From Variovorax sp. E3 (GTDB lineage Bacteria > Pseudomonadota > Gammaproteobacteria > Burkholderiales > Burkholderiaceae_C), in contig NZ_MOWM01000069.1 in the NCBI RefSeq assembly GCF_016082275.1, forward strand, positions 1 through 35,834: a DNA stretch of 35,834 nucleotides, in the 5' to 3' direction. Under the pieces are notes generated by a model. That model did no database searches. It saw only the letters and a program-made list of their open reading frames with translations, and was not told the origin of the DNA. Position numbers and translations under genes: made by a program. Shown here piece by piece: positions 1-7,585 of this stretch (position 1 is the first letter of the stretch; each line of letters starts with the position of its first letter).

Positions 1-16
1 TGCAGGGCGGTTTTTT
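1..16 (+). terminator. Right half of a possible intrinsic terminator cut by the window edge
   Basis: The window opens with GGGCGG directly followed by six T residues, the usual right arm and U-tract of an intrinsic terminator. The left arm would lie outside the window, so the hairpin cannot be verified. If real, it ends a plus-strand gene to the left, convergent with azoR. Confidence 0.35.
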
Positions 17-33
17 CATGGCGCGGGGCCGGA

Positions 34-681
34 TCAGGCGGCGATCGCGGCCTTGCTCTGGTTGGCGGCTTCGCCGGTGGCCACCACGATGTCGGCGCGG
101 GCCGAGGCCAGGGCCGTGGCCTTGGCGCCGTCGCCCATCGCCACGCCTTCGGCGCGCACGAAGCGCACGTCGGTCACGCCGAAGAAGCCGAAGATCACCT
201 TGAGGTAGCTCTCCTGGTGTTCCATGGCCTGGCCGCCTTCGCTGGTGGAGTAGACGCCGCCGCGGGTCGAGGCCACGATGATGGTCTTGCCGCCGGCCAG
301 GCCCACGGGGCCCTTGTCGGTGTACTTGAAGGTGCGGCCGATTTGCGCGAGGCGGTCGATCCAGGCCTTGAGCTGCGTGGGAATCGAGAAGTTGTAGAAC
401 GGCGTGCCGATGACGATCACGTCCGAGGCCAGGAACTGGCTCACGAGCTTTTCGGACAGCGCGTTCTCACGCTGCTGCGCTTCGGTCGGTTGGGCTTGCA
501 CGCCGGTCTTGATGCCCAGCGCGTCGGCGCTGAAGTGCGAGGGGGTGTCGACGGCCAGGTCGAGGTACTCGACAGTGGTGTCGGGGTGGGCGGCGCGCCA
601 GGCGGCCACGGTTTCGGCCGAGAGCAGGCGCGAGGTCGAGTTGGCGGCGAGGATGCTGGAGTCGATGTGGAGCAGCTTCAT
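34..681 (-). CDS. azoR: FMN-dependent NADH-azoreductase
   Basis: 215 aa, the usual length for AzoR flavodoxin-fold oxidoreductases, which use NADH and FMN to reduce azo bonds and quinones in the cytosol. The N-terminus MKLLHIDSS followed by a Ser-rich loop is the FMN phosphate-binding start. The motif GTPFYNFSIPTQLKAWID (near residues 93-110) and STRGGVYS are flavin-contact segments of this family. The chosen start is the only Met that gives this canonical N-terminus. The gene is divergent from a LysR-type regulator, a common arrangement for azoreductases induced by electrophiles or quinones, so control by that regulator is inferred. The protein is intact and nothing is unusual. Family assignment is firm; the physiological substrate is unknown. 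Confidence 0.93.
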   Translation of the reverse strand: MKLLHIDSSILAANSTSRLLSAETVAAWRAAHPDTTVEYLDLAVDTPSHFSADALGIKTGVQAQPTEAQQRENALSEKLVSQFLASDVIVIGTPFYNFSIPTQLKAWIDRLAQIGRTFKYTDKGPVGLAGGKTIIVASTRGGVYSTSEGGQAMEHQESYLKVIFGFFGVTDVRFVRAEGVAMGDGAKATALASARADIVVATGEAANQSKAAIAA

Positions 682-743
682 GATCAGTCAATCACTTTCT
701 TGGGGCTGTCGGCACTCAAATTGGCCGGCGATGTGAGAATTCT

Positions 744-779
744 ATTTTTGGATCGAGTGGGCGATAAGTAGCCAAAAAT
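744..779. promoter_or_regulatory. Dyad between azoR and the LysR gene, candidate LTTR operator
   Basis: ATTTTTGG (744-751) and CCAAAAAT (772-779) form a perfect 8-bp inverted repeat with a 20-nt spacer. It lies in an AT-richer patch of the divergent intergenic region, within 100 bp of both starts. LysR-type regulators typically bind dyads placed between themselves and a divergent target. The sequence shows only the symmetry; binding is inference. Confidence 0.4.
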
Positions 780-814
780 CGCCTAGATCGTTCTGTTTGC
801 GGGACAATGACGCG

Positions 815-1729
815 ATGCAAGACCTCAACGACATGGTTTTCTTCGCCGAAGTGGCGGAGCGGGGCGGCTTTGCCGCGGCCAGCCGGGCGCTGGGCATTCC
901 CAAGTCGCGCCTGTCGCGCCGCGTGGCCGACCTCGAAGAGCGGCTGGGCGTGCAGCTGATGCAGCGCAGCACGCGCCGGCTGTCGCTCACGCCGGCCGGC
1001 GAGATCTACCTGCGCCACTCGTCGGCCATGCGCGATGCGGCGCAGGCGGCCGCCGAGGCGGTGGCGCAGGTGCAGACCGAGCCCAGCGGGCTGGTGCGGC
1101 TGAGCTGCCCGGTGACCATTTCGCACAGCGGGCTGGCGCAACTGATGCCGGTCTTCATGGCGCGCTACCCGGCGGTGCGCATCGACATGCGGGTGATCAA
1201 CCGGCCGGTCGACCTGATCGAGGAGGGCATCGACATCGCGCTGCGCGTGCGGCCCGCCATCGAGGACAGCACCGTGCTGGTGGCCAAGACCTTCGGCTAC
1301 AGCCGGGGCGTGCTGGTTGCCAGCCCCGAACTGCTGGCAAGCCACGGTCCCGTGAACACGCCGGCCGACCTGGCAAAGCTGCCCACGGCCGCCATGTCGG
1401 TGAACGGCGAAGGGCGCAACGACTGGCGGCTCGAAGGCCCGAACGGGGAGGTCTACCTGCACTCGCACACGCCGCGCTACGTGGCCGACGACCTGGCCAC
1501 GCTGCAGTTCGGCACGCTGGGCGGCGTGGGCGCGACCCTGCTGCCCGACTACATGTGCCGCGCCGACGTCGATGTCGGCCGGCTGGTGCGGGTGCTGCCG
1601 GGCTGGGGGCCGTCGCCGGTGGTGGCGCACATGGTGTTTCCGGCGCGGCGGGCGCTGGTGCCGGCGGTGCGGCGGCTGATCGACTTCCTGACCGAGCACC
1701 TGCAGAACGTCGACATGCGCATGTTTTGA
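815..1729 (+). CDS. LysR-family transcriptional regulator
   Basis: 304 aa from the ATG at 815. An in-frame TTG at 797 would add six residues, but the ATG gives the normal LysR start MQDLNDMVFF. The winged helix-turn-helix occupies about residues 4-62 (AERGGFAAASRALGIPKSRLSRRV, then LTPAGE). Residues 90-300 form the LysR substrate-binding fold. It resembles the large proteobacterial subgroup often called DNA-binding transcriptional activators of quinone or electrophile response. The effector cannot be read from sequence. It is divergent from azoR and probably controls it and itself through the dyad at 744-779. Confidence 0.92.
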   Translation: MQDLNDMVFFAEVAERGGFAAASRALGIPKSRLSRRVADLEERLGVQLMQRSTRRLSLTPAGEIYLRHSSAMRDAAQAAAEAVAQVQTEPSGLVRLSCPVTISHSGLAQLMPVFMARYPAVRIDMRVINRPVDLIEEGIDIALRVRPAIEDSTVLVAKTFGYSRGVLVASPELLASHGPVNTPADLAKLPTAAMSVNGEGRNDWRLEGPNGEVYLHSHTPRYVADDLATLQFGTLGGVGATLLPDYMCRADVDVGRLVRVLPGWGPSPVVAHMVFPARRALVPAVRRLIDFLTEHLQNVDMRMF

Positions 1730-1765
1730 GGCGTCGTGGCGGTCGTTATGCGAAAAACGTCATAT

Positions 1766-1789
1766 CCAAACAAGCAGATATTCGTTTGG
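1766..1789. promoter_or_regulatory. Dyad upstream of the peroxiredoxin-sulfate cluster
   Basis: CCAAAC (1766-1771) and GTTTGG (1784-1789) form an inverted repeat with a 12-nt AT-rich spacer, 55 bp upstream of the peroxiredoxin start. The position suits an operator or activator site for the whole cluster. A sulfur-starvation regulator of the CysB type is a reasonable guess from gene content, but I cannot match a consensus by eye. Confidence 0.3.
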
Positions 1790-1843
1790 CATTGAAGCAA
1801 GGGTTCGCACAATCCAAGGCTCCCATCCAATCCAGGAGCGACC

Positions 1844-2485
1844 ATGGCTACTCTGCGACTCGGCGACACCGCCCCCAATTTCACCCAGGACTCCAGCGAA
1901 GGCCCCATCGACTTCTACCAGTGGGCCGGTGATTCGTGGATCGTGTTCTTCTCGCACCCGGCCGACTTCACGCCCGTGTGCACCACCGAACTCGGCAAGA
2001 CGGCGGCGCTGTCGGGCGAGTTCGCCAAGCGCGGCGTCAAGCCCATCGCGCTGAGCGTCGACCCGGCCACCAAGCACAAGGAATGGATCGGCGACATCAA
2101 CGAGACGCAGAACACCACCGTCAACTTTCCCATCATCGCGGACGCCGACCGCAAGGTGGCCGACCTGTACGACCTGATCCACCCGAACGCCTCGACCACG
2201 GCCACGGTGCGCAGCGTCTACATCATCGACCCCAAGAAGATCATTCGCACCACCATCACGTACCCGGCATCGACCGGCCGCAACTTCGACGAGATCCTGC
2301 GCGTGATCGACTCGCTGCAGCTCACCGACAGCCACAAGGTGGCCACGCCCGTGAACTGGAAGGACGGCGACGACGTGGTCATCGTGCCGAGCATCCAGGA
2401 CCCGGCCGAACTCGCCGAGCGCTTCCCCAAGGGCTTCAAGGCCGTCAAGCCGTACCTGCGCATCACGCCGCAGCCCAACAAGTAA
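1844..2485 (+). CDS. 1-Cys peroxiredoxin (Prx6 / AhpC-TSA family)
   Basis: 213 aa, the normal length of Prx6-type peroxiredoxins, which reduce peroxides with a single active-site cysteine. The peroxidatic motif is FTPVCTTE with Cys46. No other cysteine is visible in the protein, so it is a true 1-Cys type and needs an external thiol for resolution. The C-terminal dimerization domain (about residues 160-213, with PVNWKDGDDVVIVP) is complete. AGGAGCGACC just before ATG 1844 is a good ribosome-binding site. It leads a tight same-strand cluster (23 bp to the next gene) that continues into sulfate-uptake genes, which suggests co-expression with sulfur assimilation. The family call is secure; the link to sulfur is inference from context. 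Confidence 0.95.
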   Translation: MATLRLGDTAPNFTQDSSEGPIDFYQWAGDSWIVFFSHPADFTPVCTTELGKTAALSGEFAKRGVKPIALSVDPATKHKEWIGDINETQNTTVNFPIIADADRKVADLYDLIHPNASTTATVRSVYIIDPKKIIRTTITYPASTGRNFDEILRVIDSLQLTDSHKVATPVNWKDGDDVVIVPSIQDPAELAERFPKGFKAVKPYLRITPQPNK

Positions 2486-2508
2486 GCGGGACACGAGGCA
2501 GCGTCGGC

Positions 2509-3084
2509 ATGCAGACCCGCGTCATCATCGTGCCCGGCTGGCGCGACTCGGGGCCCGGCCATTGGCAGAGCCTCTGGGAAGAGCGCATTCCGGGCGCGGC
2601 GCGGGTGGTGCAGGACGACTGGGCCTCGCCCAAGCGCGACGCCTGGGTGCCCGCGCTGGCCAGGCTGGTGCTCGAGACGCCCGGCCCCGTGGTGATCGCG
2701 GCGCACAGCCTGGGCTGCATCGCCACGGCGCACCTGCCGGCCGCTGCGGCCGCGCGCATCCAGGGCGCGCTGCTGGTGGCTCCGGCCGACCCCGAGCGCC
2801 GCGCCGTGCTGTCCGACTTCGCGCCCGTGCCGTATGCGGCGCTGCCGTATCGCAGCATCGTGGTGGCGAGTAGCAACGATCCGTTTTGCCCGATCCGCCT
2901 GGCGGGTGCATATTCGCGCGCCTGGGGCAGCGAGTTCGTGCGCATGCAGAATGCGGGCCACATCAACATCGATTCGGGACATGGGGACTGGCCGCTGGGC
3001 CTGGCCTTGCTCCAGTCCCTGACCGACGAGCCCGCCGCGTGGTCGGCGGGCCGTGAATTTTCAGAAACCTTGGCAATCACATGA
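2509..3084 (+). CDS. RBBP9/YdeN-family serine hydrolase
   Basis: 191 aa alpha/beta hydrolase of the RBBP9/YdeN type. The N-terminus reads PGWRDSGPGHWQSLWE (residues 9-24), the family signature. AHSLGC carries the nucleophile Ser67. SSNDPFCP holds the likely acidic residue and NAGHINIDSGHGDWPLG the catalytic His. The frame is open further upstream, but ATG 2509 gives the family N-terminus. The stop overlaps the start of the sulfate-binding protein by 4 bp (ATGA at 3081-3084), which implies translational coupling. The substrate is unknown. Placement inside a sulfate-transport cluster is its notable feature. Confidence 0.88.
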   Translation: MQTRVIIVPGWRDSGPGHWQSLWEERIPGAARVVQDDWASPKRDAWVPALARLVLETPGPVVIAAHSLGCIATAHLPAAAAARIQGALLVAPADPERRAVLSDFAPVPYAALPYRSIVVASSNDPFCPIRLAGAYSRAWGSEFVRMQNAGHINIDSGHGDWPLGLALLQSLTDEPAAWSAGREFSETLAIT

Positions 3085-4097
3085 CTTCCAGAATCAAGAC
3101 CTTCGTCGCCGTGCTCGCGCTGGCGTCCTCCGCACTCGCCGGCAGCAGCGCCTTCGCGCAAGGCACATCGCTGCTGAACGCCTCGTACGACGTGGCCCGC
3201 GAGTTCTACAAGGACTACAACGCGGCCTTCGTGGCGCACTACAAGAAGGCCACCGGCAAGGACGTGAAGATCGACCAGTCGCATGGCGGCTCCAGCGCGC
3301 AGGCCCGCGCGGTGGCCGACGGCCTGGACGCCGACGTGGTGACCATGAACACCTCGACCGACATCGACTTCCTGGCCAACACCGGCGTGGTCGCGAAGGA
3401 CTGGACCAGGAAATTCCCCGAGAACGCATCGCCGACCACGTCGACCATGCTGTTCCTGGTGCGCAACGGCAACCCCAAGGGCATCAAGGACTGGGACGAC
3501 CTGATCAAGCCGGGCGTGCAGGTCGTGATCGTCAACCCCAAGACCGGCGGCAACGGCCGCTACGCCTACCTGGCAGCGTGGGGCTACGTCAAGAAGAAGG
3601 GCGGCACCGACGCCCAGGCGGCGGAGTTCGTCGGCAAGCTGTTCAAGAACGTGCCGGTGCTGGCACGCGGCGGCCGCGACGCCACCACGGCCTTCCTGCA
3701 ACGCAACATCGGCGATGCGCTGATCACCTTCGAGTCCGAAGTGGTCTCCATCGACCGTGAATTCGGCACCGGCAAGGTCGACTCGGTGTACCCGTCGATC
3801 AGCATCGTGGCCGAGAACCCGGTGGCCGTGGTCGAGCGCACCGTCAACAAGAAGGGCACCGGCGAACTCGCCAAGGCCTACCTCGACTGGCTGTACTCCG
3901 AAGAAGCGCAGGAAATCGCGGCCAAGCACGCGCTGCGTCCGCGTTCGCAGGCCGTGCTCAAGAAGTACGCCTCGACCTTCAAGCCGCTGCAGCTGTTCAC
4001 GGTGCAGGAACTGTTCGGCAGCCTGGGCGACGCGCAGAAGGTGCACTTCAACGACGGCGGCCAGTTCGACAAGCTCTACACGCCCGGCGCGAAGTAA
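3081..4097 (+). CDS. sbp: Periplasmic sulfate-binding protein of a sulfate ABC transporter
   Basis: 338 aa, close to the usual 330-340 for Sbp/CysP. A Sec signal peptide ends near residue 26 (AFA before QG). The mature part begins LLNASYDVAREFYKDYN and contains IDQSHGGSSAQARAV and VVTMNTSTDIDFL, all typical of sulfate/thiosulfate-binding proteins. The segment NPKTGGNGRYAYLAAWGY is also conserved. It captures sulfate in the periplasm for the CysTWA permease encoded directly downstream. cysT starts immediately after the TAA stop (no gap). Sbp and CysP differ mainly in sulfate versus thiosulfate preference, which I cannot decide here. Confidence 0.95.
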   Translation: MTSRIKTFVAVLALASSALAGSSAFAQGTSLLNASYDVAREFYKDYNAAFVAHYKKATGKDVKIDQSHGGSSAQARAVADGLDADVVTMNTSTDIDFLANTGVVAKDWTRKFPENASPTTSTMLFLVRNGNPKGIKDWDDLIKPGVQVVIVNPKTGGNGRYAYLAAWGYVKKKGGTDAQAAEFVGKLFKNVPVLARGGRDATTAFLQRNIGDALITFESEVVSIDREFGTGKVDSVYPSISIVAENPVAVVERTVNKKGTGELAKAYLDWLYSEEAQEIAAKHALRPRSQAVLKKYASTFKPLQLFTVQELFGSLGDAQKVHFNDGGQFDKLYTPGAK

Positions 4098-4984
4098 ATG
4101 AGCGGCGCTGTTTCTTCGGCGCTCCCGTCCGCGGGAGCGCCGCTTTCGCGTGTGAACCGGGCAGGGGGCGCCAAGCGCGTGCTGCCCGGTTTCCACATCA
4201 CGCTCGGCTTCTCGATCCTGTACCTGAGCCTGATCGTGCTGATCCCGCTGTCGGCGCTGGTCTTCAAGACCTTCACGCTGACCTGGGACCAGTTCTGGGT
4301 GCCGTGACCGCGCCGCGCGTGATGGCCTCCTACCGGCTGACCTTCGGCGCGTCGCTGTTCGCGGCGATCGTCAACGCGGTGTTCGGGCTGCTGGTGGCCT
4401 GGGTGCTGGTGCGCTACAAGTTTCCGGGCAAGCGCATCGTCGATGCGCTGGTCGATTTGCCGTTCGCGCTGCCGACGGCCGTGGCCGGCATTTCGCTCAC
4501 GGCGCTGCTCGCGGGCAACGGCTGGGTCGGGCAACTGCTCGAGCCGCACGGCATCAAGCTGGCGTTCACGCCGGCGGGCATCGTCATCGCGCTGATCTTC
4601 ATCGGGCTGCCATTCGTGGTGCGCACGGTGCAGCCGGTGCTCGAAGACGCCGAGAAAGAGCTGGAAGAAGCCGCGACCTCTCTGGGCGCCACGCGCCTGC
4701 AGACCTTCACCAAGGTGATCTTCCCGTCGATCGCTCCGGCACTGCTCACCGGCTTTGCCATGGCCTTCGCGCGCGCCATCGGCGAGTACGGCTCGGTGAT
4801 CTTCATTGCCGGCAACATGCCGATGATCTCGGAGATCACGCCGCTGATCATCATCGGCAAGCTGGAGCAGTACGACTACGCGGGCGCCACGGCGGTCGCG
4901 CTGGTGATGCTGGTCATTTCCTTCGTCCTGCTGCTGGTCATCAACGGCCTGCAAGCGTGGCAGCGCCGAAGGGCAGGGGCCTGA
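4098..4984 (+). pseudogene. cysT: Sulfate ABC transporter permease CysT, split by a one-base frameshift
   Basis: The first frame (4098-4307, 69 aa) carries the N-terminus and first membrane segment (RVLPGFHITLGFSILYLSL) and stops at TGA 4305-4307, after DQFWVP. The second frame (4304-4984, 226 aa, opening VTAPRVMASYRLTF) continues exactly where CysT homology resumes. It holds the remaining membrane segments and the EAA loop (EEAATSLGATRLQTF). Adding one base near 4299-4302, for example restoring GGTGGCC, gives a continuous 295-aa protein reading FWVAVTAPRV, which matches the E. coli CysU region around QYWEVITNPQVV from memory. Either the gene is broken, the base was lost in sequencing, or the halves are made separately: the GTGA overlap at 4304-4307 could allow re-initiation. 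Flanking sbp, cysW and cysA are intact, which favours a sequence error. Confidence 0.88.
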
Positions 4985-4985
4985 C

Positions 4986-5888
4986 ATGAGCGCACCTTCC
5001 AAAGTCATTCGCCGCGCGCAGGCCGGCACCACCGAGTCGGCCTGGGTCCGCTGGTCGCTGATCGGCCTGGCGCTCGCGTTCATGTTCCTGTTCCTCGTGC
5101 TGCCGCTGGCCGCCGTGGCGACGGAGGCATTGCGCAAGGGTGTCGGGGCTTACCTCGACGCGCTGAAGGAGCCCGATGCGTGGAGCGCCATCCGCCTCAC
5201 GCTGATCACCGCCGCCATCGCGGTGCCGATGAACCTCGTGTTCGGCGTGGCCGCCGCGTGGGCCATCGCCAAGTTCGAGTTCCGTGGCAAGGCGTTTCTC
5301 ACCACGCTGGTCGACCTGCCGTTCGCGGTGTCGCCGGTGGTGGCGGGCCTGATCTACGTGCTGGTGTTCGGCGCGCAGGGCTGGTTCGGCCCGTGGCTGG
5401 CGGAACACGACATCAAGATCATCTTCGCCGTGCCCGGCATCGTGCTGGCGACCGTGTTCGTCACGTTCCCGTTCATCGCGCGCGAGCTCGTGCCGCTGAT
5501 GCAGGCGCAGGGCACCGACGAGGAGCAGGCCGCCATCGTGCTGGGCGCAACCGGCTGGCAGACCTTCTGGCGCGTGACCTTGCCCAACATCAAGTGGGGC
5601 CTGCTGTACGGCGTGATCCTTTGCAACGCGCGGGCCATGGGCGAGTTCGGCGCGGTGTCGGTGGTGTCGGGCCACATCCGCGGCCAGACCAACACCATGC
5701 CGCTGCACGTCGAAGTGCTCTACAACGAATACCAGTCGGTGGCCGCGTTCGCCGTGGCCTCGCTGTTGGCCATCCTGGCGCTGGTCACGCTGGTGATCAA
5801 GTCGGTCATCGAGTGGCGCCACGAGCGCGAGATGAAAGCCATTGCAGAGCTGCCCCCCGAACGGCCCCCCGAAACCACGGCGGCCTGA
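4986..5888 (+). CDS. cysW: Sulfate ABC transporter permease CysW
   Basis: 300 aa inner-membrane permease with about six hydrophobic segments, the first at residues 25-48. The binding-protein-dependent permease loop is present (EEQAAIVLGATGWQTFWRVTLP), as is the CysW-typical NARAMGEFGAVSVVSGHIRGQTNTMPLHVE near the C-terminal half. It pairs with CysT to form the sulfate channel driven by CysA. It starts 1 nt after the cysT stop, so translation is probably coupled. The Pro-rich C-terminal tail after IKSVIEWRHEREMKAI is ordinary for this group. The protein is intact. Confidence 0.96.
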   Translation: MSAPSKVIRRAQAGTTESAWVRWSLIGLALAFMFLFLVLPLAAVATEALRKGVGAYLDALKEPDAWSAIRLTLITAAIAVPMNLVFGVAAAWAIAKFEFRGKAFLTTLVDLPFAVSPVVAGLIYVLVFGAQGWFGPWLAEHDIKIIFAVPGIVLATVFVTFPFIARELVPLMQAQGTDEEQAAIVLGATGWQTFWRVTLPNIKWGLLYGVILCNARAMGEFGAVSVVSGHIRGQTNTMPLHVEVLYNEYQSVAAFAVASLLAILALVTLVIKSVIEWRHEREMKAIAELPPERPPETTAA

Positions 5889-5901
5889 GAGAGAAGAAAT
5901 C

Positions 5902-6999
5902 ATGAGCATCGAAATCCGTAACATCAGCAAGCAGTTCGGCGACTTCCGCGCCCTGCGCGACGTGAACCTCGACGTGGAGTCGGGCGAACTGGTCGCGCTG
6001 CTCGGCCCCTCGGGCTGCGGCAAGACCACGCTGCTGCGCATCATCGCCGGCCTGGAAACGGCCGACAGCGGCAGCATTCTTTTCTCGGGCGAAGACACCA
6101 CCGACGTGCACGTGCGCGAGCGGCAGGTGGGCTTCGTGTTCCAGCACTACGCGCTGTTCCGCCACATGACCGTGTTCGAGAACGTGGCCTTCGGCCTGCG
6201 CGTGAAGCCGCGCAAGGAACGCCCGAGCGACGCGCAGATCAAGGCCAAGGTGACCGACCTGCTCAAGCTGGTGCAGCTCGACTGGCTGGCCGACCGCTAC
6301 CCGTCGCAGCTCTCGGGCGGCCAGCGCCAGCGCATTGCGCTGGCCCGCGCGCTGGCCGTGGAGCCCAAGGTGCTGCTGCTGGACGAACCCTTCGGCGCGC
6401 TCGACGCCAAGGTGCGCAAGGAGCTGCGCCGCTGGCTGCGCCGGCTGCACGACGAGCTGCACGTCACCTCGATCTTCGTCACGCACGACCAGGAAGAAGC
6501 GCTGGAGGTGGCCGACCGTGTGGTGGTCATCAACAAGGGGCAGATCGAGCAGGTCGGCTCGCCGCAAGAGGTGTGGGACCAGCCCGCGAGCCCGTTCGTC
6601 TACGGCTTTTTGGGCGACGTGAACCTGTTCCACGGCCGGGCCGACAACGGCGCGGTGCAACTGGACGGCATGCGCCTGGATTCGCCCGAGCACAGCGGCG
6701 CGCGCGACGCCAAGGCCCGCGCCTACGTGCGTCCGCATGACATCGATGTGACACGCTACGTGAGCGGCGCGTCGGGCATCGTCGCCACGCTGGCGCGCGC
6801 AATTGTGGTCGGACCGATCGCGCGGCTGGAACTTGAGCCCACGGAAACGAATCCAGATAATCCGGGCTCCGGAACCATCATCGAGGCGCAACTCCCTGCG
6901 CAACAGTTCCGTGACCTGGACTTGAAGGAAGGCGACACCGTCGTCGCCAACCCACGCAAGGCCAGGGTGTTCGTAGAAGAAGATTGGGTATCTCCTTGA
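5902..6999 (+). CDS. cysA: Sulfate/thiosulfate import ATP-binding protein CysA
   Basis: 365 aa from ATG 5902, which follows an AGAGAAGAAA purine-rich site. The frame is open upstream, but MSIEIRNISKQFGDF is the family N-terminus. Walker A GPSGCGKT is at residues 35-42, the Q-loop is QHYALF, the signature is LSGGQRQRIALARAL, and Walker B is VLLLDEPFGALD, followed by the switch His in FVTHDQEEALEVADR. After about residue 235 comes the regulatory TOBE-like domain (YVRPHDIDV). It energizes CysT-CysW. The TGA stop at 6997-6999 overlaps a possible TTG start of dsbB at 6996. Confidence 0.97.
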   Translation: MSIEIRNISKQFGDFRALRDVNLDVESGELVALLGPSGCGKTTLLRIIAGLETADSGSILFSGEDTTDVHVRERQVGFVFQHYALFRHMTVFENVAFGLRVKPRKERPSDAQIKAKVTDLLKLVQLDWLADRYPSQLSGGQRQRIALARALAVEPKVLLLDEPFGALDAKVRKELRRWLRRLHDELHVTSIFVTHDQEEALEVADRVVVINKGQIEQVGSPQEVWDQPASPFVYGFLGDVNLFHGRADNGAVQLDGMRLDSPEHSGARDAKARAYVRPHDIDVTRYVSGASGIVATLARAIVVGPIARLELEPTETNPDNPGSGTIIEAQLPAQQFRDLDLKEGDTVVANPRKARVFVEEDWVSP

Positions 7000-7003
7000 T
7001 CGA

Positions 7004-7498
7004 TTGGTACTTCGGCGCGCGCGCCGCGCGTATGGGCTGATCTGCCTGGCCTGCGTTCTCATGCTGGCCTTCGGGCTCTACCTGCAGCACGTGGTGGGGC
7101 TCGAGCCTTGTCCCATGTGCATCGTGCAGCGGTATGCGCTGGTGCTGGTGGCACTGTTCACCGGCCTGGCCGGGGTGTTCCGCAACGTCGGCCTGCGCTT
7201 CGCGGGCGGCCTGCTCGCACTGATCTCGGCCCTGGGCGGCGCCTACACGGCGGCCTCGCAGAGCTGGCTGCAGTGGTATCCGCCCGAAGTCGTGTCCTGC
7301 GGGCGCGACCTCTACGGAATGATCGAGACCTTTCCGCTGAAGCGCGCGCTGCCGATGATCTTTCGCGGCGGCGGCGACTGCTCGAAGGTCGACTGGTCGC
7401 TGTTCGGCCTGACGCTGGCGAACTGGTCGTTCGTCGCGTTCACGGTGCTGTCGCTGCTGCTGATCACGCTGCTCGTGCGCTCGCGCCGCGCGCGCTGA
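7004..7498 (+). CDS. dsbB: Disulfide bond formation protein DsbB
   Basis: 164 aa inner-membrane quinone reductase that re-oxidizes DsbA. Four hydrophobic segments are visible. The first periplasmic loop has EPCPMC (Cys36, Cys39) and the second has VSCGRD (Cys99) and GGDCSK (Cys126), the two redox pairs of DsbB. The open frame begins at TTG 7004 (MVLRRARRAYGLICL), with no clear ribosome-binding site. An alternative start, TTG 6996, overlaps the cysA stop and reads LIDWYFGA, then falls out of frame in the run GGCGCGCGCGCCGCGCG (7013-7029). Restoring one C there gives IDWYFGAPRRAYGLICL, a more natural 167-aa N-terminus. The catalytic part is intact either way. Confidence 0.92.
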   Translation: MVLRRARRAYGLICLACVLMLAFGLYLQHVVGLEPCPMCIVQRYALVLVALFTGLAGVFRNVGLRFAGGLLALISALGGAYTAASQSWLQWYPPEVVSCGRDLYGMIETFPLKRALPMIFRGGGDCSKVDWSLFGLTLANWSFVAFTVLSLLLITLLVRSRRAR

Positions 7499-7522
7499 GC
7501 CCTTAACGCCTGTCGCAATGAA

Positions 7523-7549
7523 AAACGCCGCCCCATGAGGGCGGCGTTT
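7523..7549. terminator. Bidirectional intrinsic terminator between dsbB and a convergent gene
   Basis: AAACGCCGCCC (7523-7533) and GGGCGGCGTTT (7539-7549) form a perfect 11-bp stem with a 5-nt loop. A/T tracts on both sides let it work in both directions. It ends the sulfate/dsbB cluster on the plus strand and the small secreted protein gene on the minus strand. Confidence 0.85.
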
Positions 7550-7585
7550 GTCGTTGTGGCGCAAGCGCGCTGGCCGGTGCCGACG

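Noticed and set aside
4290..4310. Programmed ribosomal frameshifting in cysT
   Set aside because: No slippery heptamer or stimulatory structure is evident, and CysT is not known to use frameshifting; four other similar one-base defects favour a common artefact.
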